Assembly: GCF_002197815.1 (NCBI RefSeq)
Contig: NZ_NIUB01000011.1
Location: forward strand, 62,001-126,000
Reading direction: 5' to 3'
Source: Pseudomonas oleovorans subsp. oleovorans
Lineage (GTDB): Bacteria; Pseudomonadota; Gammaproteobacteria; Pseudomonadales; Pseudomonadaceae
Length of the DNA stretch: 64,000 bases
A model generated the notes under the pieces. The model saw nothing but the letters and a program-made list of their open reading frames with translations. It was not told the origin of the DNA and ran no database searches. Each line of letters opens with the position of its first letter. Within the stretch, counting starts at the first letter, position 1. This document shows, piece by piece, positions 36,863 to 45,591 of this stretch. The position numbers were made by a program, and so were the translations under genes.

Positions 36863-38282
36863 ATGCCACTTGGCGTACGCATCGTCCTCGTCTACTTCCT
36901 CTTCGTCGGCCTGGCCGGCTGGTTCGTGCTGAGCACGGTGATGGACGAGATTCGCCCGGTGTACGCCAGAGCACCGAGGAGGCGCTGGTCGACACCGCCA
37001 ACCTGCTGGCCGAGATCCTGCGTGACGAGGTCAAGGCCGGCACCCTCGGCGAGGGCCGCCTGAACGACGCACTGGAGGCCTATGGCCGGCGCCAGCCCAG
37101 GCCAGCATCTGGGGGCTGACCAAGGCCGAGGTCAACCACCGCATCTACGTCACCGACGCCCAGGGCATCGTCCTGCTCGACTCCACTGGCCTGGCGGTCG
37201 GCCAGGATTATTCGCGCTGGAACGATGTGCTGCTGACCCTGCGCGGCCAGTACGGCGCCCGCTCGACCCGCGAAGACCCGGACGATCCCGACTCTTCGGT
37301 GATGTATGTCGCCGCACCTATCAGGGATGGCGAGCAGATCATTGGCGTGGTCTCGGTGGCCAAACCCAACCGCACCCTGCAGCCCTATATCGAGCGCTCG
37401 CAAACGCGTCTTGGCTGGCTCGGTGCCGGGTTGATCGGCCTTGGCCTGTTGATTGGCGCGGGGCTGTCCTGGTGGCTCAGCGCCGCACTGGGCAAGCTCA
37501 CTCGCTATGCCCAGGCGGTCAGCGAGGGGCAGCGCGCCGAGGCGCCCACTGTGCGCGGCGGCGAACTGGGGCAACTGGCCAAGGCGGTGGAGCGCATGCG
37601 CACCGAGCTGGAAGGCAAGGCCTACGTCGAGCGTTACGTGCACACCCTGACCCACGAACTGAAGAGCCCGCTGGCCGCCATCCGCGGCGCCGCCGAACTG
37701 CTCGACGGCGACATGCCGGCCGAGCAGCGCCAGCGTTTCGTGGCCAATATCCAGCAGGAAAGCGCACGCCTGCAGAACCTGATCGAGCGGTTGCTGCACC
37801 TGGCGCAGGTGGAGCAGCGCCAGGGCCTGGAAGAGCGCGTTGCCGTGCCGCTGGCGGCGCTGGTAGACGAACTGCTGCAGGCGCAGCAGGCACGCATCAC
37901 CGCCGCCAATCTGCAGATCGAACAGGCACTGCCTACCGGCATCGAGCTGCGCGGCGAGCGCTTCCTGCTGCGCCAGGCACTGGCCAATCTGCTGGACAAC
38001 GCCCTCGACTTCACTCCGCCAGGCGGGCGCATCCGCATCGCCGCCGAGCGCCAGGACGAGCGCGTGACGCTGCGTCTGTTCAACCAGGGCGAAGCCATCC
38101 CCGGCTACGCGCTGGCACGCCTGACCGAGCGCTTCTACTCCCTGCCGCGCCCCAACGGCGGCCGCAAGAGCACCGGCCTGGGCCTGAACTTCGTGCAGGA
38201 GGTGGCCGAGCTGCATGGTGGCGAGTTGCAGATCGGTAATGTCGAAGGCGGTGTGGAAGTACGTCTGACACTACCCGCGTAG
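36863..38282 (+). pseudogene. creC: CreC sensor histidine kinase, two frameshifts
   Basis: Membrane sensor kinase partner of CreB. The frame starts MPLGVRIVLVYFLFVGLAG at 36863 and loses register at about 36960 (one G missing in the codons for VVRQST). It continues in another frame through STEEALVDTANLLAEILRDE and shifts again near 37097 (CCC where CCCC is expected). The last 350 codons, from ASIWGL to the stop at 38282, are intact and include the second membrane helix (LGWLGAGLIGLGLLIGAG), the H-box THELKSPLAA, NLLDNALDF and STGLGLNFV. The kinase core could be translated only if internally initiated. Confidence 0.87.
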
Positions 38283-38614
38283 GCAGCGCTGCTGTTGCCT
38301 TGTGGGAGGGGCTTTAGCCGCGACTCGCCGCTAAAGCGCCTCCCTCAACAGCCTGAGCGTCAGCCTTTGTAGGAGCGGCTGGGCGGCACTCCGCTTCAGC
38401 CGCGAAACTTCTCGGCTGTTTAGGATGGGTAGCAACGCGACGTTCCTGTTTTCGCTGCGCTCAATCCAGGCATGGTGGACAAGCTTCGCGTTGTCCACGC
38501 CACTATGTCTTCCTTAGCGCTCAGAACAGGCCGGATATACGAATGCAACCGCGCTGACGACAGGTGCAAAGGCAAAGCTTTGCTCACTACTTGTGGGGAG
38601 AGTCCATATAAGTT
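38283..38614. other. Gene-free stretch between creC and the cassette-like gene
   Basis: No convincing gene. It holds a REP-like palindrome at 38306-38345 (GGGAGGGGCTTTAGCCGCG against CGGCTAAAGCGCCTCCC), a partial GTAGGAGCGGC repeat near 38370, and an imperfect hairpin TGGACAAGCTTCGCGTTGTCCA near 38474. The sequence becomes less GC-rich from about 38560. Confidence 0.5.
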
Positions 38615-39084
38615 GTTAGGCGGTGTAGCGCTGACGCTGTGCCCCGACTGATTGGTAATTTAGTTTCTGTACTGATTTTAGTAATTTATTCAACTTCGAT
38701 AAATGTACTTGTTACAACATCGCTGGCATTGAAGCGCACTACCATAGAGCTGTGTTTCCAGTCCCAATGGCACTGACCGAGGCTATAGCGAAATTCATTA
38801 GTAGTTGAAGGTGTTGTAGCTTCTCCTAAAAGTTTATCTACCTCATGTTTTTTAAGGCCAGTTAACCGTTCATTTCGTATTAGAGATAGAGCCATCCCGC
38901 CCCGAACGCAGCCAGGGTCGTTTAACATGGATTCTTTATTGAGCTCACTCCATAAGGTGGTGTCAAACGACTGCTCTTCTGTATGAGGCGTTGTGAAGTT
39001 TAGATATATGCTACCTATAACAATAACTAGGATAAGGGCTACGGTGATGCGAGCAATCATACTCATGCTTTGAAATAGCCTAAC
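38615..39084 (-). mobile_element. Candidate single integron gene cassette
   Basis: A 470-base segment bounded by core-site-like heptamers: on the minus strand it begins after GTTAGGC (complement of 39078-39084) and ends at GCCTAACAA (complement of 38621-38613). It carries one small low-GC gene whose ATG comes 11 bases after the first core site with no ribosome binding site, as cassette genes often do. An inverted pair GCATAACCTGC / GCAGGTTATAC at 39107-39212 resembles another attC outline. No integrase is present. The full imperfect stem of an attC site could not be drawn convincingly. Confidence 0.4.
38686..39066 (-). CDS. Small membrane-anchored protein with SmpA/OmlA-like tail, low GC
   Basis: A 126-residue protein of unknown function. 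A hydrophobic helix at 4-23 (IARITVALILVIVIGSIYL) is followed by a soluble domain with two cysteines. The stretch LTGLKKHEVDKLLGEAT then FRYSLGQCHWDW then MVVRFNASDVV has the pattern of BamE/SmpA-like folds (helix-G-x3-V-x2-LLG, then two strands). Codons are rich in A and T, unlike the surrounding genes, pointing to transfer. No lipobox. It is flanked by integron-like core sites. The fold assignment is by eye only. Confidence 0.65.
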   Translation of the reverse strand: MSMIARITVALILVIVIGSIYLNFTTPHTEEQSFDTTLWSELNKESMLNDPGCVRGGMALSLIRNERLTGLKKHEVDKLLGEATTPSTTNEFRYSLGQCHWDWKHSSMVVRFNASDVVTSTFIEVE

Positions 39085-39356
39085 TATAAATAGACACCAA
39101 ATGGCGCATAACCTGCGGGTGGTTTTGGTGGATAACCTTTCTGGTCATTTTCGAAATCCTTCTCTATCTCGCGGCCTGCAGCGAGGCGGTGGGGTGTTTG
39201 GCAGGTTATACACCATGTCGGATAACCGCTGGCAACTCGTATTCAGTCGTGGCGTGCTGACGCTCACGATCCTCCCGGGTATTGCTTCGCTCAGCCCTGG
39301 CTACGGTTCTCTGGCGGTGATGATCGCGGCTAAAACGGAATGCCGCCCACCCGATC
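39085..39356. other. Gene-free stretch between the cassette-like gene and the helicase gene
   Basis: Contains the inverted pair 39107-39117 / 39202-39212 (GCATAACCTGC, GCAGGTTATAC), several GGTTATC motifs, and a fragment of the GGTGGGC-type repeat at 39337-39355. No coding region is supported. Confidence 0.5.
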
Positions 39357-41657
39357 CTACAGGTCGGGTTGCGGCTCGGGTGTGGGTGTTTTGTATGGCA
39401 AGCGCAGCAGTTCAACTTGCCACCAGCTCGGCAGCAAGCGGCGGACTTCGGGGCGGGCGAAGCGGTCGTCGATCAGGTAGAGCACGCCCTGGTCTTCTGG
39501 GGTGCGGATCACCCGGCCGGCGGCTTGTACGACCTTTTGCAGGCCGGGGTAGAGGTAGGTGTAGTCGTAGCCGTTGCCGAACAGGGTGTCCATGCGCTGG
39601 CGGATTTCTTCGTTGATCGGGTTGAGTTGGGCCAGGCCGATGGTGGCGACGAAGGCGCCGATCAGGCGTTCGCCGGGCAGGTCGACGCCTTCGCCGAATA
39701 CACCGCCGAGAACGGCGAAGCCGATGCCGCGGCCGCCGATCTGGAAGCGCTCGATAAAGCCCTGGCGCGCCGCTTCGTCCATCTGCCGGGACTGCGTCCA
39801 CACCGGGATCTGCGGGTGGTCGCAGCGCAGCTCCTGCAGTACCTGTTCCAGGTACTGGTAGCTGCTGAAGAAGGCCAGGTAGTTGCCGGGGCGTTCGGCG
39901 TATTGGCGCGCCATCAACTGGCAGATCGGCGCCAACGAGGCGTCGCGGTGCTGGTAGCGGGTCGACAGGTTGCGCACCACCTGTACGTGCAGTTGTTCGG
40001 CGCTGAACGGTGAGGCGACGTCCAGGCACTGGGTCTCTTCCGGCAGGCCGAGCAGGTCGAGGTAGTAGTGGCTGGGGCTGAGGGTGGCGGAGAACAGCGT
40101 GGCGCTGTGGGCGTCCTCGAAGCGCGGACCGAGGAAGGGCGCCGGCAGGATATTGCGGATGCACAGGGTCGAGTAGCTGCGCCCGTTGCCCGCCTCGATG
40201 CGGTTGATGTCGAACAGCGAATGCGGGCCGAAGCTTTCCGCCAGGCGGCAGAACAGCATGGCGTCCATGTAGAAGCTGAGCAGTTCACCGCCATTGCCTT
40301 CGGGCTGGTCGGTAAGCAGGTCGGTGATGGCGCTGACCGCCTTGCCCAGCGCGGCAAGCAGCAAGTCCGGCGCCAGCGGGTAGACCTGATAGGGCACCTC
40401 TTGCTCGCGGTGCAGTTGATCCCAGTGGCGGTCGACCCGTTCCAGCACGCTTTTCAGACGCTTCGGCGCATCGCGGCACATGGCCTTGAAGCGCGCCTGA
40501 TCCAGCTCGGCGCTGTACATGCCGCGTCCGCGCTCCACCAGGTTGTGCGCTTCGTCCACCAGCAGGCAGACGCGCCACTGGTTGATCAGGGTGAGGCTGT
40601 GTAGCAGGGCGCCGAGGTCGAAGTAGTAGTTGTAGTCGCCCACCACCACGTCGCTCCAGCGACACAGCTCCTGGCTCAGGTAGTAGGGGCACACGCCATG
40701 GGCGATGGCGATATTGCGCACGGCTTGCTGATCCAGCCAGCGTTCCTTCAGCGCCGCGCTGCGTGCTGCCGGCAGGCGGTCGTAGAAGCCCTTGGCCAGC
40801 GGGCAGGAGTCGCCATGGCAGGCCTTGCTCGGGTGTTCGCAGGCCTTGTCACGGGCCACGTGTTCCAGCACGCGTAGCGGCGTGTCGGGTTCGCGCAGGC
40901 GTTGCAGGGCATCCAGTGCCAGGCGCCGGCCTGGCGTCTTGGCGCTGAGGAAGAACAGGCGGTCGAGCTGCTGGCCAGGCATGGCCTTGAGCTGCGGGAA
41001 CAGGGTGCCGAGGGTTTTGCCGATGCCGGTGGTGGCCTGCGCCAGCAGGTAGTGGCCGTCGCGCGCGGCGCGGTACACGGCTTCTGCCAGTTGCCGTTGG
41101 CCATGGCGAAATTCGCCGTAGGGGAACTCCAGCGCGTCCAATGCCTGATTGCGTGCTTGCTGATGCGCCTGCTCCTGCCGCGCCCATTCGATGTAACGGC
41201 GGCAGTGCAGGGCGAAGAACTCGCCCAGTGAGGCGGCGCTATGGCGCTCGCGGAACACTGTTTCCTGCTGAGTCATGACGTTGAAGTACACCACCGCCAG
41301 ATCCAGTTCATCGAAGCCCAGCTCCTGGCATAGCAGCCAGCCGTAGATCTTCACCTGCGCCCAGTGCAGCAGGCGGTGGTTGGCCGGGATGCGCGAGATG
41401 TCGCCACGATGGGTCTTGATCTCTTCCAGCAGGCGAAACTCGGGGTCGAAGCCATCGGCGCGGCCGCTGACCGTCAGCCCCTCGAACTGGCCGATCAGTG
41501 GCAGCTCGGAGACATAATCCGGGCCGCGCCGGGCCACCACCGTGGCGTGCCCGGCCATGCCTTCCTGCGCGGTGGGCGAGGGGGTGAAGCGCAGGTCGAG
41601 GTCACCTTCCTTGGCGGTGAACTCGCACAGCTCGCGCACGGCGATACGCAGGCTCAA
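39357..41657 (-). CDS. DinG/XPD-like ATP-dependent helicase with N-terminal PD-(D/E)XK nuclease domain
   Basis: A 766-residue predicted DNA repair nuclease-helicase. Residues 1-165 look like a RecB/Cas4-type nuclease: Asp68 in SGRADGF, Glu79 and Lys81 in LEEIKTH, and QVKIYGWLL near 101. The superfamily 2 helicase follows: Walker A ATTGIGKT at 208-215, cysteines for a probable 4Fe-4S cluster (KACEHPSKACHGDSC and a later GVCPYY), DEAH box LVDEAHNLVERGR, and motif VI QAAGRVIRTPEDQG. I use the TTG at 41657, which overlaps the upstream TGA (TTGA) after GGAG; a GTG at 41678 is the alternative. Operon with the FAN1-type gene. Confidence 0.88.
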   Translation of the reverse strand: MSLRIAVRELCEFTAKEGDLDLRFTPSPTAQEGMAGHATVVARRGPDYVSELPLIGQFEGLTVSGRADGFDPEFRLLEEIKTHRGDISRIPANHRLLHWAQVKIYGWLLCQELGFDELDLAVVYFNVMTQQETVFRERHSAASLGEFFALHCRRYIEWARQEQAHQQARNQALDALEFPYGEFRHGQRQLAEAVYRAARDGHYLLAQATTGIGKTLGTLFPQLKAMPGQQLDRLFFLSAKTPGRRLALDALQRLREPDTPLRVLEHVARDKACEHPSKACHGDSCPLAKGFYDRLPAARSAALKERWLDQQAVRNIAIAHGVCPYYLSQELCRWSDVVVGDYNYYFDLGALLHSLTLINQWRVCLLVDEAHNLVERGRGMYSAELDQARFKAMCRDAPKRLKSVLERVDRHWDQLHREQEVPYQVYPLAPDLLLAALGKAVSAITDLLTDQPEGNGGELLSFYMDAMLFCRLAESFGPHSLFDINRIEAGNGRSYSTLCIRNILPAPFLGPRFEDAHSATLFSATLSPSHYYLDLLGLPEETQCLDVASPFSAEQLHVQVVRNLSTRYQHRDASLAPICQLMARQYAERPGNYLAFFSSYQYLEQVLQELRCDHPQIPVWTQSRQMDEAARQGFIERFQIGGRGIGFAVLGGVFGEGVDLPGERLIGAFVATIGLAQLNPINEEIRQRMDTLFGNGYDYTYLYPGLQKVVQAAGRVIRTPEDQGVLYLIDDRFARPEVRRLLPSWWQVELLRLPYKTPTPEPQPDL

Positions 41658-43285
41658 TCGCTCCACTCCACGTAGCACACGCTGACTGGCATGCCGTGTT
41701 CGGCGCAGAAGGCCAGCCAGCGTTTCTGGTTGTCCTGCAGGCGGTCGCCCGGGCCTTTCACCTCGATCATTCGGTAGCGGCCCTCGGCCGGCCAGAACTG
41801 GATCAGGTCGGGCATGCCGGCGCGGTTTTCGCGGATATCGGCCAGCAGGCGGCGAAACCAGGCGCCCAGGTGCGCCGGTGGCAGGCAGGCCAGCGCCTGC
41901 TCCAGTCGTTCGGTATCGAGCAGTTCCCAGAACACGAAGGGCGACTGAATGCCGAACTTCTCGGCGTGCGTGCGGCGCATGGCCTCGATGTAGCTGCCGT
42001 CCTCCAGGCGCGCCAGGCAGGCGCTGAACAGCTCGCTGCGACGGGCGTGAAAGTCGGCGCGGTGCAGATCCACCGGGCCGGTGTGGAAGGGGTGGAAGAA
42101 GGCGCCGGACAGCGGGGCGAAGATCGCTTCCCAGCAGAGCAGGCCGAACAGCCCGCAGATCAGCGTGTTCTCCACGTAATGCACCGGTGCATCGGGTTCG
42201 GCCAGGTGCATGGCTACGGCCAGCTCGACGCTAGCGGCGCGCGGCAGGCGCAGGTCGAGGCGATCCTCGATCAGCTTCGCCGCCTTGGCCGTTGGCGGCA
42301 GGCCGAGGCGTTTGCGCAGACGTGTGCGGGCTCGTTCGGCCAGTTGCGCCTCTTCGGCGTTGTACGGCGCCGCGATCACCTGTTCGGCCAGCGCTAATGC
42401 TTCGGCATCTTGGCCCAGGCGCTCCAGCACGCGGATCTGCCGTTGCCGTGAGCCCACCGCGCGGGTGTCGCGATATAGCGCAAGCGCTGAGTCCAGTTTA
42501 CCGGCGCGTTCCAGATGCTGCGCCAGTTGCAGCAGCAGGCGCTGGTGGCGTTCGCCGATATGCGCGCTGTCGCTGCAGAAATCGCCGAGCTGCTGCAGCA
42601 CCTCGGTGACCGCCATGCCGGCCTCGAAGGCCTCGCGGCAGGCGCGCAGATGCAGGTAGTCGTCCACATCCTGGCGGCTGCGAAAACCGCGCGAACCTGG
42701 GGTGATCGGCACCTGTTCGTAACGGAAGATGCCCAGGTCGGCGAGCACGAATTCCGACCAGTCCTGCGCCAGGTTGCCGAAGAACATCAGGCGCAGGCGG
42801 TCACACAGTGGGCCGATGGCCAGGCTCAGCAGGCGCTCGTCCAGTTGCGGGCACCAGTCGGCCAGGCTGCGCGGTTCGATATGCAGCTCACGCAGGTGCT
42901 CGAGCACTTCGCTTTTCTTCAACGTCCCGCGCGGCAGGTCGGCGGCGAAATGCGCGGCCAGTTCGTCCTTGAGCAGCAGGGCGCCGAGTTCTTCGAAGCT
43001 CAGTGCGGCGCAGTCGATCAGCCAGCCCAGTTCCAGCAATGGTTCTGCGGCAGTTGGGATATCGCCGATCTCGGCGTAGCGCAGTTTGCTCGCGCGAAAG
43101 TGAATGCCCTTGCGCATCACCAGGCGCACCAGCAGCGCCTGGGTGGGCAATGGCAACTGGGGAAAGTCCGCAACGAAGGCGCGCTCGGCGTCATCCATCA
43201 GTTCACGGTGATGGGTGTCGAGCCAGGCGAGGGCCTTGCGGAAGTTGGCCAGATAATAGAGTTCGGGAGCGTCGAGGCTGAGCAT
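41654..43285 (-). CDS. FAN1-type VRR-NUC structure-specific nuclease
   Basis: A 543-residue predicted 5'-flap/interstrand-crosslink nuclease, the bacterial counterpart of FAN1. The VRR-NUC domain is at the C-terminus: GMPDLIQFWP with Asp493, IEVKGPGDRLQDNQ with Glu508 and Lys510, ending CYVEWSD. Upstream are an SAP-like region and a helical TPR-like part (LQLAQHLERAGKLDSALALY). I start at the ATG at 43285 (MLSLDAPELYYLANF); the open frame above it crosses the promoter. A LexA-type box sits 14 bases before this start. Divergent from creD, co-transcribed with the helicase. Confidence 0.9.
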   Translation of the reverse strand: MLSLDAPELYYLANFRKALAWLDTHHRELMDDAERAFVADFPQLPLPTQALLVRLVMRKGIHFRASKLRYAEIGDIPTAAEPLLELGWLIDCAALSFEELGALLLKDELAAHFAADLPRGTLKKSEVLEHLRELHIEPRSLADWCPQLDERLLSLAIGPLCDRLRLMFFGNLAQDWSEFVLADLGIFRYEQVPITPGSRGFRSRQDVDDYLHLRACREAFEAGMAVTEVLQQLGDFCSDSAHIGERHQRLLLQLAQHLERAGKLDSALALYRDTRAVGSRQRQIRVLERLGQDAEALALAEQVIAAPYNAEEAQLAERARTRLRKRLGLPPTAKAAKLIEDRLDLRLPRAASVELAVAMHLAEPDAPVHYVENTLICGLFGLLCWEAIFAPLSGAFFHPFHTGPVDLHRADFHARRSELFSACLARLEDGSYIEAMRRTHAEKFGIQSPFVFWELLDTERLEQALACLPPAHLGAWFRRLLADIRENRAGMPDLIQFWPAEGRYRMIEVKGPGDRLQDNQKRWLAFCAEHGMPVSVCYVEWSD

Positions 43286-43299
43286 GGGGCGAAGTTTTA

Positions 43300-43315
43300 C
43301 TGGTTTTTTATACAG
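43300..43315 (-). promoter_or_regulatory. LexA-type SOS box upstream of the FAN1/helicase operon
   Basis: Minus strand CTGTATAAAAAACCAG: CTG-N10-CAG is kept, with one change from CTGT-N8-ACAG. It differs from the box at 5645-5660 at one base only. It lies directly before the FAN1-type start, where bound LexA would block transcription. Confidence 0.7.
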
Positions 43316-43460
43316 ATGCCAGTGCCGCCGAGCTGCTGGATGACGAATCGGCGTACAGCGCTCCCGCATTCTCCACACAATCTCCACGTGCGCCCCACAC
43401 GCCTCCCACCATCGCTGCGCAGACTCTGCCGTACCTTCACTCGCTACGGAGAGCCGTACC

Positions 43461-44774
43461 ATGAGCCGTTCCCTAGGCTTCAAGCTGGGCGCCATCGCCC
43501 TGCTGATTTTGTTGCTGATGATTCCCCTGTTGATGATCGATGGCCTGGTCGATGAGCGCCAGGGCCTGCGCTATGAGGTGATGCAGGGCATTGCCCGCAG
43601 TTCCAGCTACCGCCAGCAGATCACCGGGCCGATCCTGGTGCTGCCTTACATCAAGACCACCCACGAGTGGAAAACCAACGAGAAGACCGGCGAGCGCTAT
43701 AGCGAAAAGCGTCAACGGCGTGGTCGCCTGTACTTCCTGCCGGAGCGCTTCGTGCTTGAAGGAGCGGTTGGCACCGAGCTGCGTGCCCGTGGCATCTATG
43801 AGGCGCGCCTGTACCGCAGCGACAGCCAGGTCAGCGGCCAATTCCGCCTGCCGGCGCGCCTGGGGCTGGGCGACGACCTCGGTTTCTACCGCTTTGAGAA
43901 ACCCTTCCTCTCGGTCGGCATCAGCGATATCCGTGGCATCAGCAACGACCTGCAACTGCGCCTCAATGGCCAGACCCAGAGCTTCGCGCCGGGCAGCGGT
44001 GACGACAATTTCGGCGCTGGCGTGCATGCGCCGCTTCCTGCGCTGGACGCGCAGAGTGGGCAGACGCTCGACTTCGCCTTCGACCTCAAGCTGCAGGGCA
44101 CCGAGCAACTGTCGGTGGTGCCGGTCGGGCGCGACAGCCGGGTCAAGCTGAGTTCCGACTGGCCGCACCCGAGCTTCGTCGGTGAATACCTGCCGAGCCG
44201 CCGCGAAATCTCTGACAAGGGCTTCAGCGCCGAGTGGCAGACCAGCTTCTTCGCCACCAACCTGGAAGAGGCATTGCGCGACTGCGTGGGCGCCGAGCGT
44301 TGCCAGGGCCTATTCGGCCGCAACTTCGGGGTGAGTTTTGTCGACCCGGTGGATCAGTACCTGAAGACCGACCGCGCGATCAAATATGCGCTGCTGTTCA
44401 TCGCCCTGACCTTCGCCACCTTCTTCCTCTTCGAGGTGCTCAAACGCCTGGCCGTGCATCCGATGCAGTACGCCCTGGTCGGCCTGCTGCTGGCGCTGGG
44501 CTTTATGCGCCTGTGGTATCGCTCATGGGCGGGCATATCGGTCTGCGCGAGGAGGCGCGTGCCGGGCATCTGCTGGCGCGGCGGATTGCCGGATTGTTTC
44601 GTCAATGGCAGACGCAACAACGGACCTGTCAGAGGTTATATACCGAGGTGCGGCAGAAGGCGTGCTTGCATGGTGAGACGAGGTGGCAAGCCAGATGAAC
44701 CGGGTTCACCTGGCGCCCGTTTTTACAGGCTGAGCGAAATCCCCGCATGCAGGGTGCGCGGTTCGCCCGGATAG
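43461..44774 (+). pseudogene. creD: CreD inner-membrane protein, 3' end replaced
   Basis: CreD is an inner-membrane protein of the CreBC regulon. Residues 1 to about 348 are normal: N-terminal helix (FKLGAIALLILLLMIPLLMI), ARSSSYRQQITGPILVLPY, the large periplasmic domain, then FIALTFATFFLFEVLKRL and HPMQYALVGLLLALGF. At about 44504 the sequence departs, and the remaining helices expected in CreD are absent; an unrelated Arg-rich tail runs to 44774. In another frame 44524-44697 reads GGHIGLREEARAGHLLARR, perhaps the end of a different lost gene. creD is separated from creC by about 5 kb. Confidence 0.82.
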
Positions 44775-45120
44775 CTCCAGACGTTCCTCGTAGTGCTTGT
44801 CGAAGACGTTGTTGAGGTTGAGGTTCAGGCGCACGTTCTCGGTCAGCGGGTAGTAGGCCAGCAGGTCGACCAGGCCGTAGCCGTCCATGTCGAAGGTGTT
44901 GTTGCTGGCCTGGCCCTGACGCTCGCTGACATATTTCAGACCAACGCCCAGGCCCAGGCCGGCCAGTGCGCCGCTGTCGAACTCGTAGGTGTCGAGCAGG
45001 TTGAAGCTATGCCGTGGCACGTTGGCCAGGCGCGAGCCCACCGGTATGGTGGTCGTGGTGCTTTCGGTCACTTCGGCGTCGACATAGGCATAGCCGCCGA
45101 TCACCCGCCATGCGGGGTGA
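44723..45120 (-). pseudogene. TonB-dependent siderophore receptor, C-terminal remnant with frameshifts
   Basis: The minus strand encodes the last strands of an outer-membrane receptor barrel: AWRVIGGYAYVDAEVTES, ANVPRHSFNLLDTYEF, GLGVGLKYVSERQGQ, and LNLNNVFDKHYEE. The natural end NVWSYPGEPRTLHAGISLSL is in a different frame, so one base has been gained or lost near 44784. Another shift seems to separate VTGNITP from AWRV at about 45112. Everything before it is gone. The next bases on the plus strand (45120-45257) end an open frame QFWQAVDGSGNNCMGQGAS that I do not recognise. Confidence 0.8.
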
Positions 45121-45324
45121 TGTTGCCGGTCACCTTTGAAAACGCCACTTTTCTTCTACAGTTCTGGCAGGCCGTTGATGGTTCGGGCAACAACTGCATG
45201 GGGCAGGGGGCCAGTGCCGGGGGGGGTGTTCAGCAGCCTGCTAATACCAATGTCTAGCTGTCGGTAGGTGCTGGCCTGCTGCTAGCTTGAAGATGCATCA
45301 GAATAACAATAACCGGAGGCGTCT

Positions 45325-45585
45325 ATGACTTCTGAACAAAGCAATGCCGCGGCCTATTGGAAGGCCAATGTGCGGCTCATCACCTGGAGCCTGATTGTCT
45401 GGGCGCTGGTTTCCTACGGATTCGCCATGATCCTGCGTCCGATGGTCGCGGGAATCTCCGTTGGCGGTTCCGACCTCGGATTCTGGTTCGCCCAGCAAGG
45501 CTCAATCCTCTTCTTTATCGGGCTCATTTTTCACTACGCGTGGAGACTGAACAAACTTGATAAAGAATTTGGCGTTGAGGAGTAA
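45325..45585 (+). CDS. DUF4212 small subunit of a sodium:solute symporter
   Basis: An 86-residue membrane protein with two helices (about 16-40 and 51-71), family DUF4212, found directly before a VC_2705-type sodium:solute symporter gene. Sequence marks are AAYWKANVRLITWSL and LDKEFGVEE at the end. RBS GGAGG before the ATG at 45325. The next start lies six bases past its stop, so the two are translated together. It probably forms a complex with the symporter. Confidence 0.9.
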   Translation: MTSEQSNAAAYWKANVRLITWSLIVWALVSYGFAMILRPMVAGISVGGSDLGFWFAQQGSILFFIGLIFHYAWRLNKLDKEFGVEE

Positions 45586-45591
45586 GTGGTC

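Noticed and set aside
36178-38282. Sequencing error as the sole cause of creB/creC lesions
   Set aside because: Two events are base substitutions rather than homopolymer slips, and lesions cluster with other truncated genes; still, some indels lie in G or C runs and could be errors.
43286-43495. Seventy extra N-terminal codons for the FAN1-type protein
   Set aside because: They run through the LexA-type box and the creD start region; the sequence MLSLDAPELYYLANF looks like the natural start.
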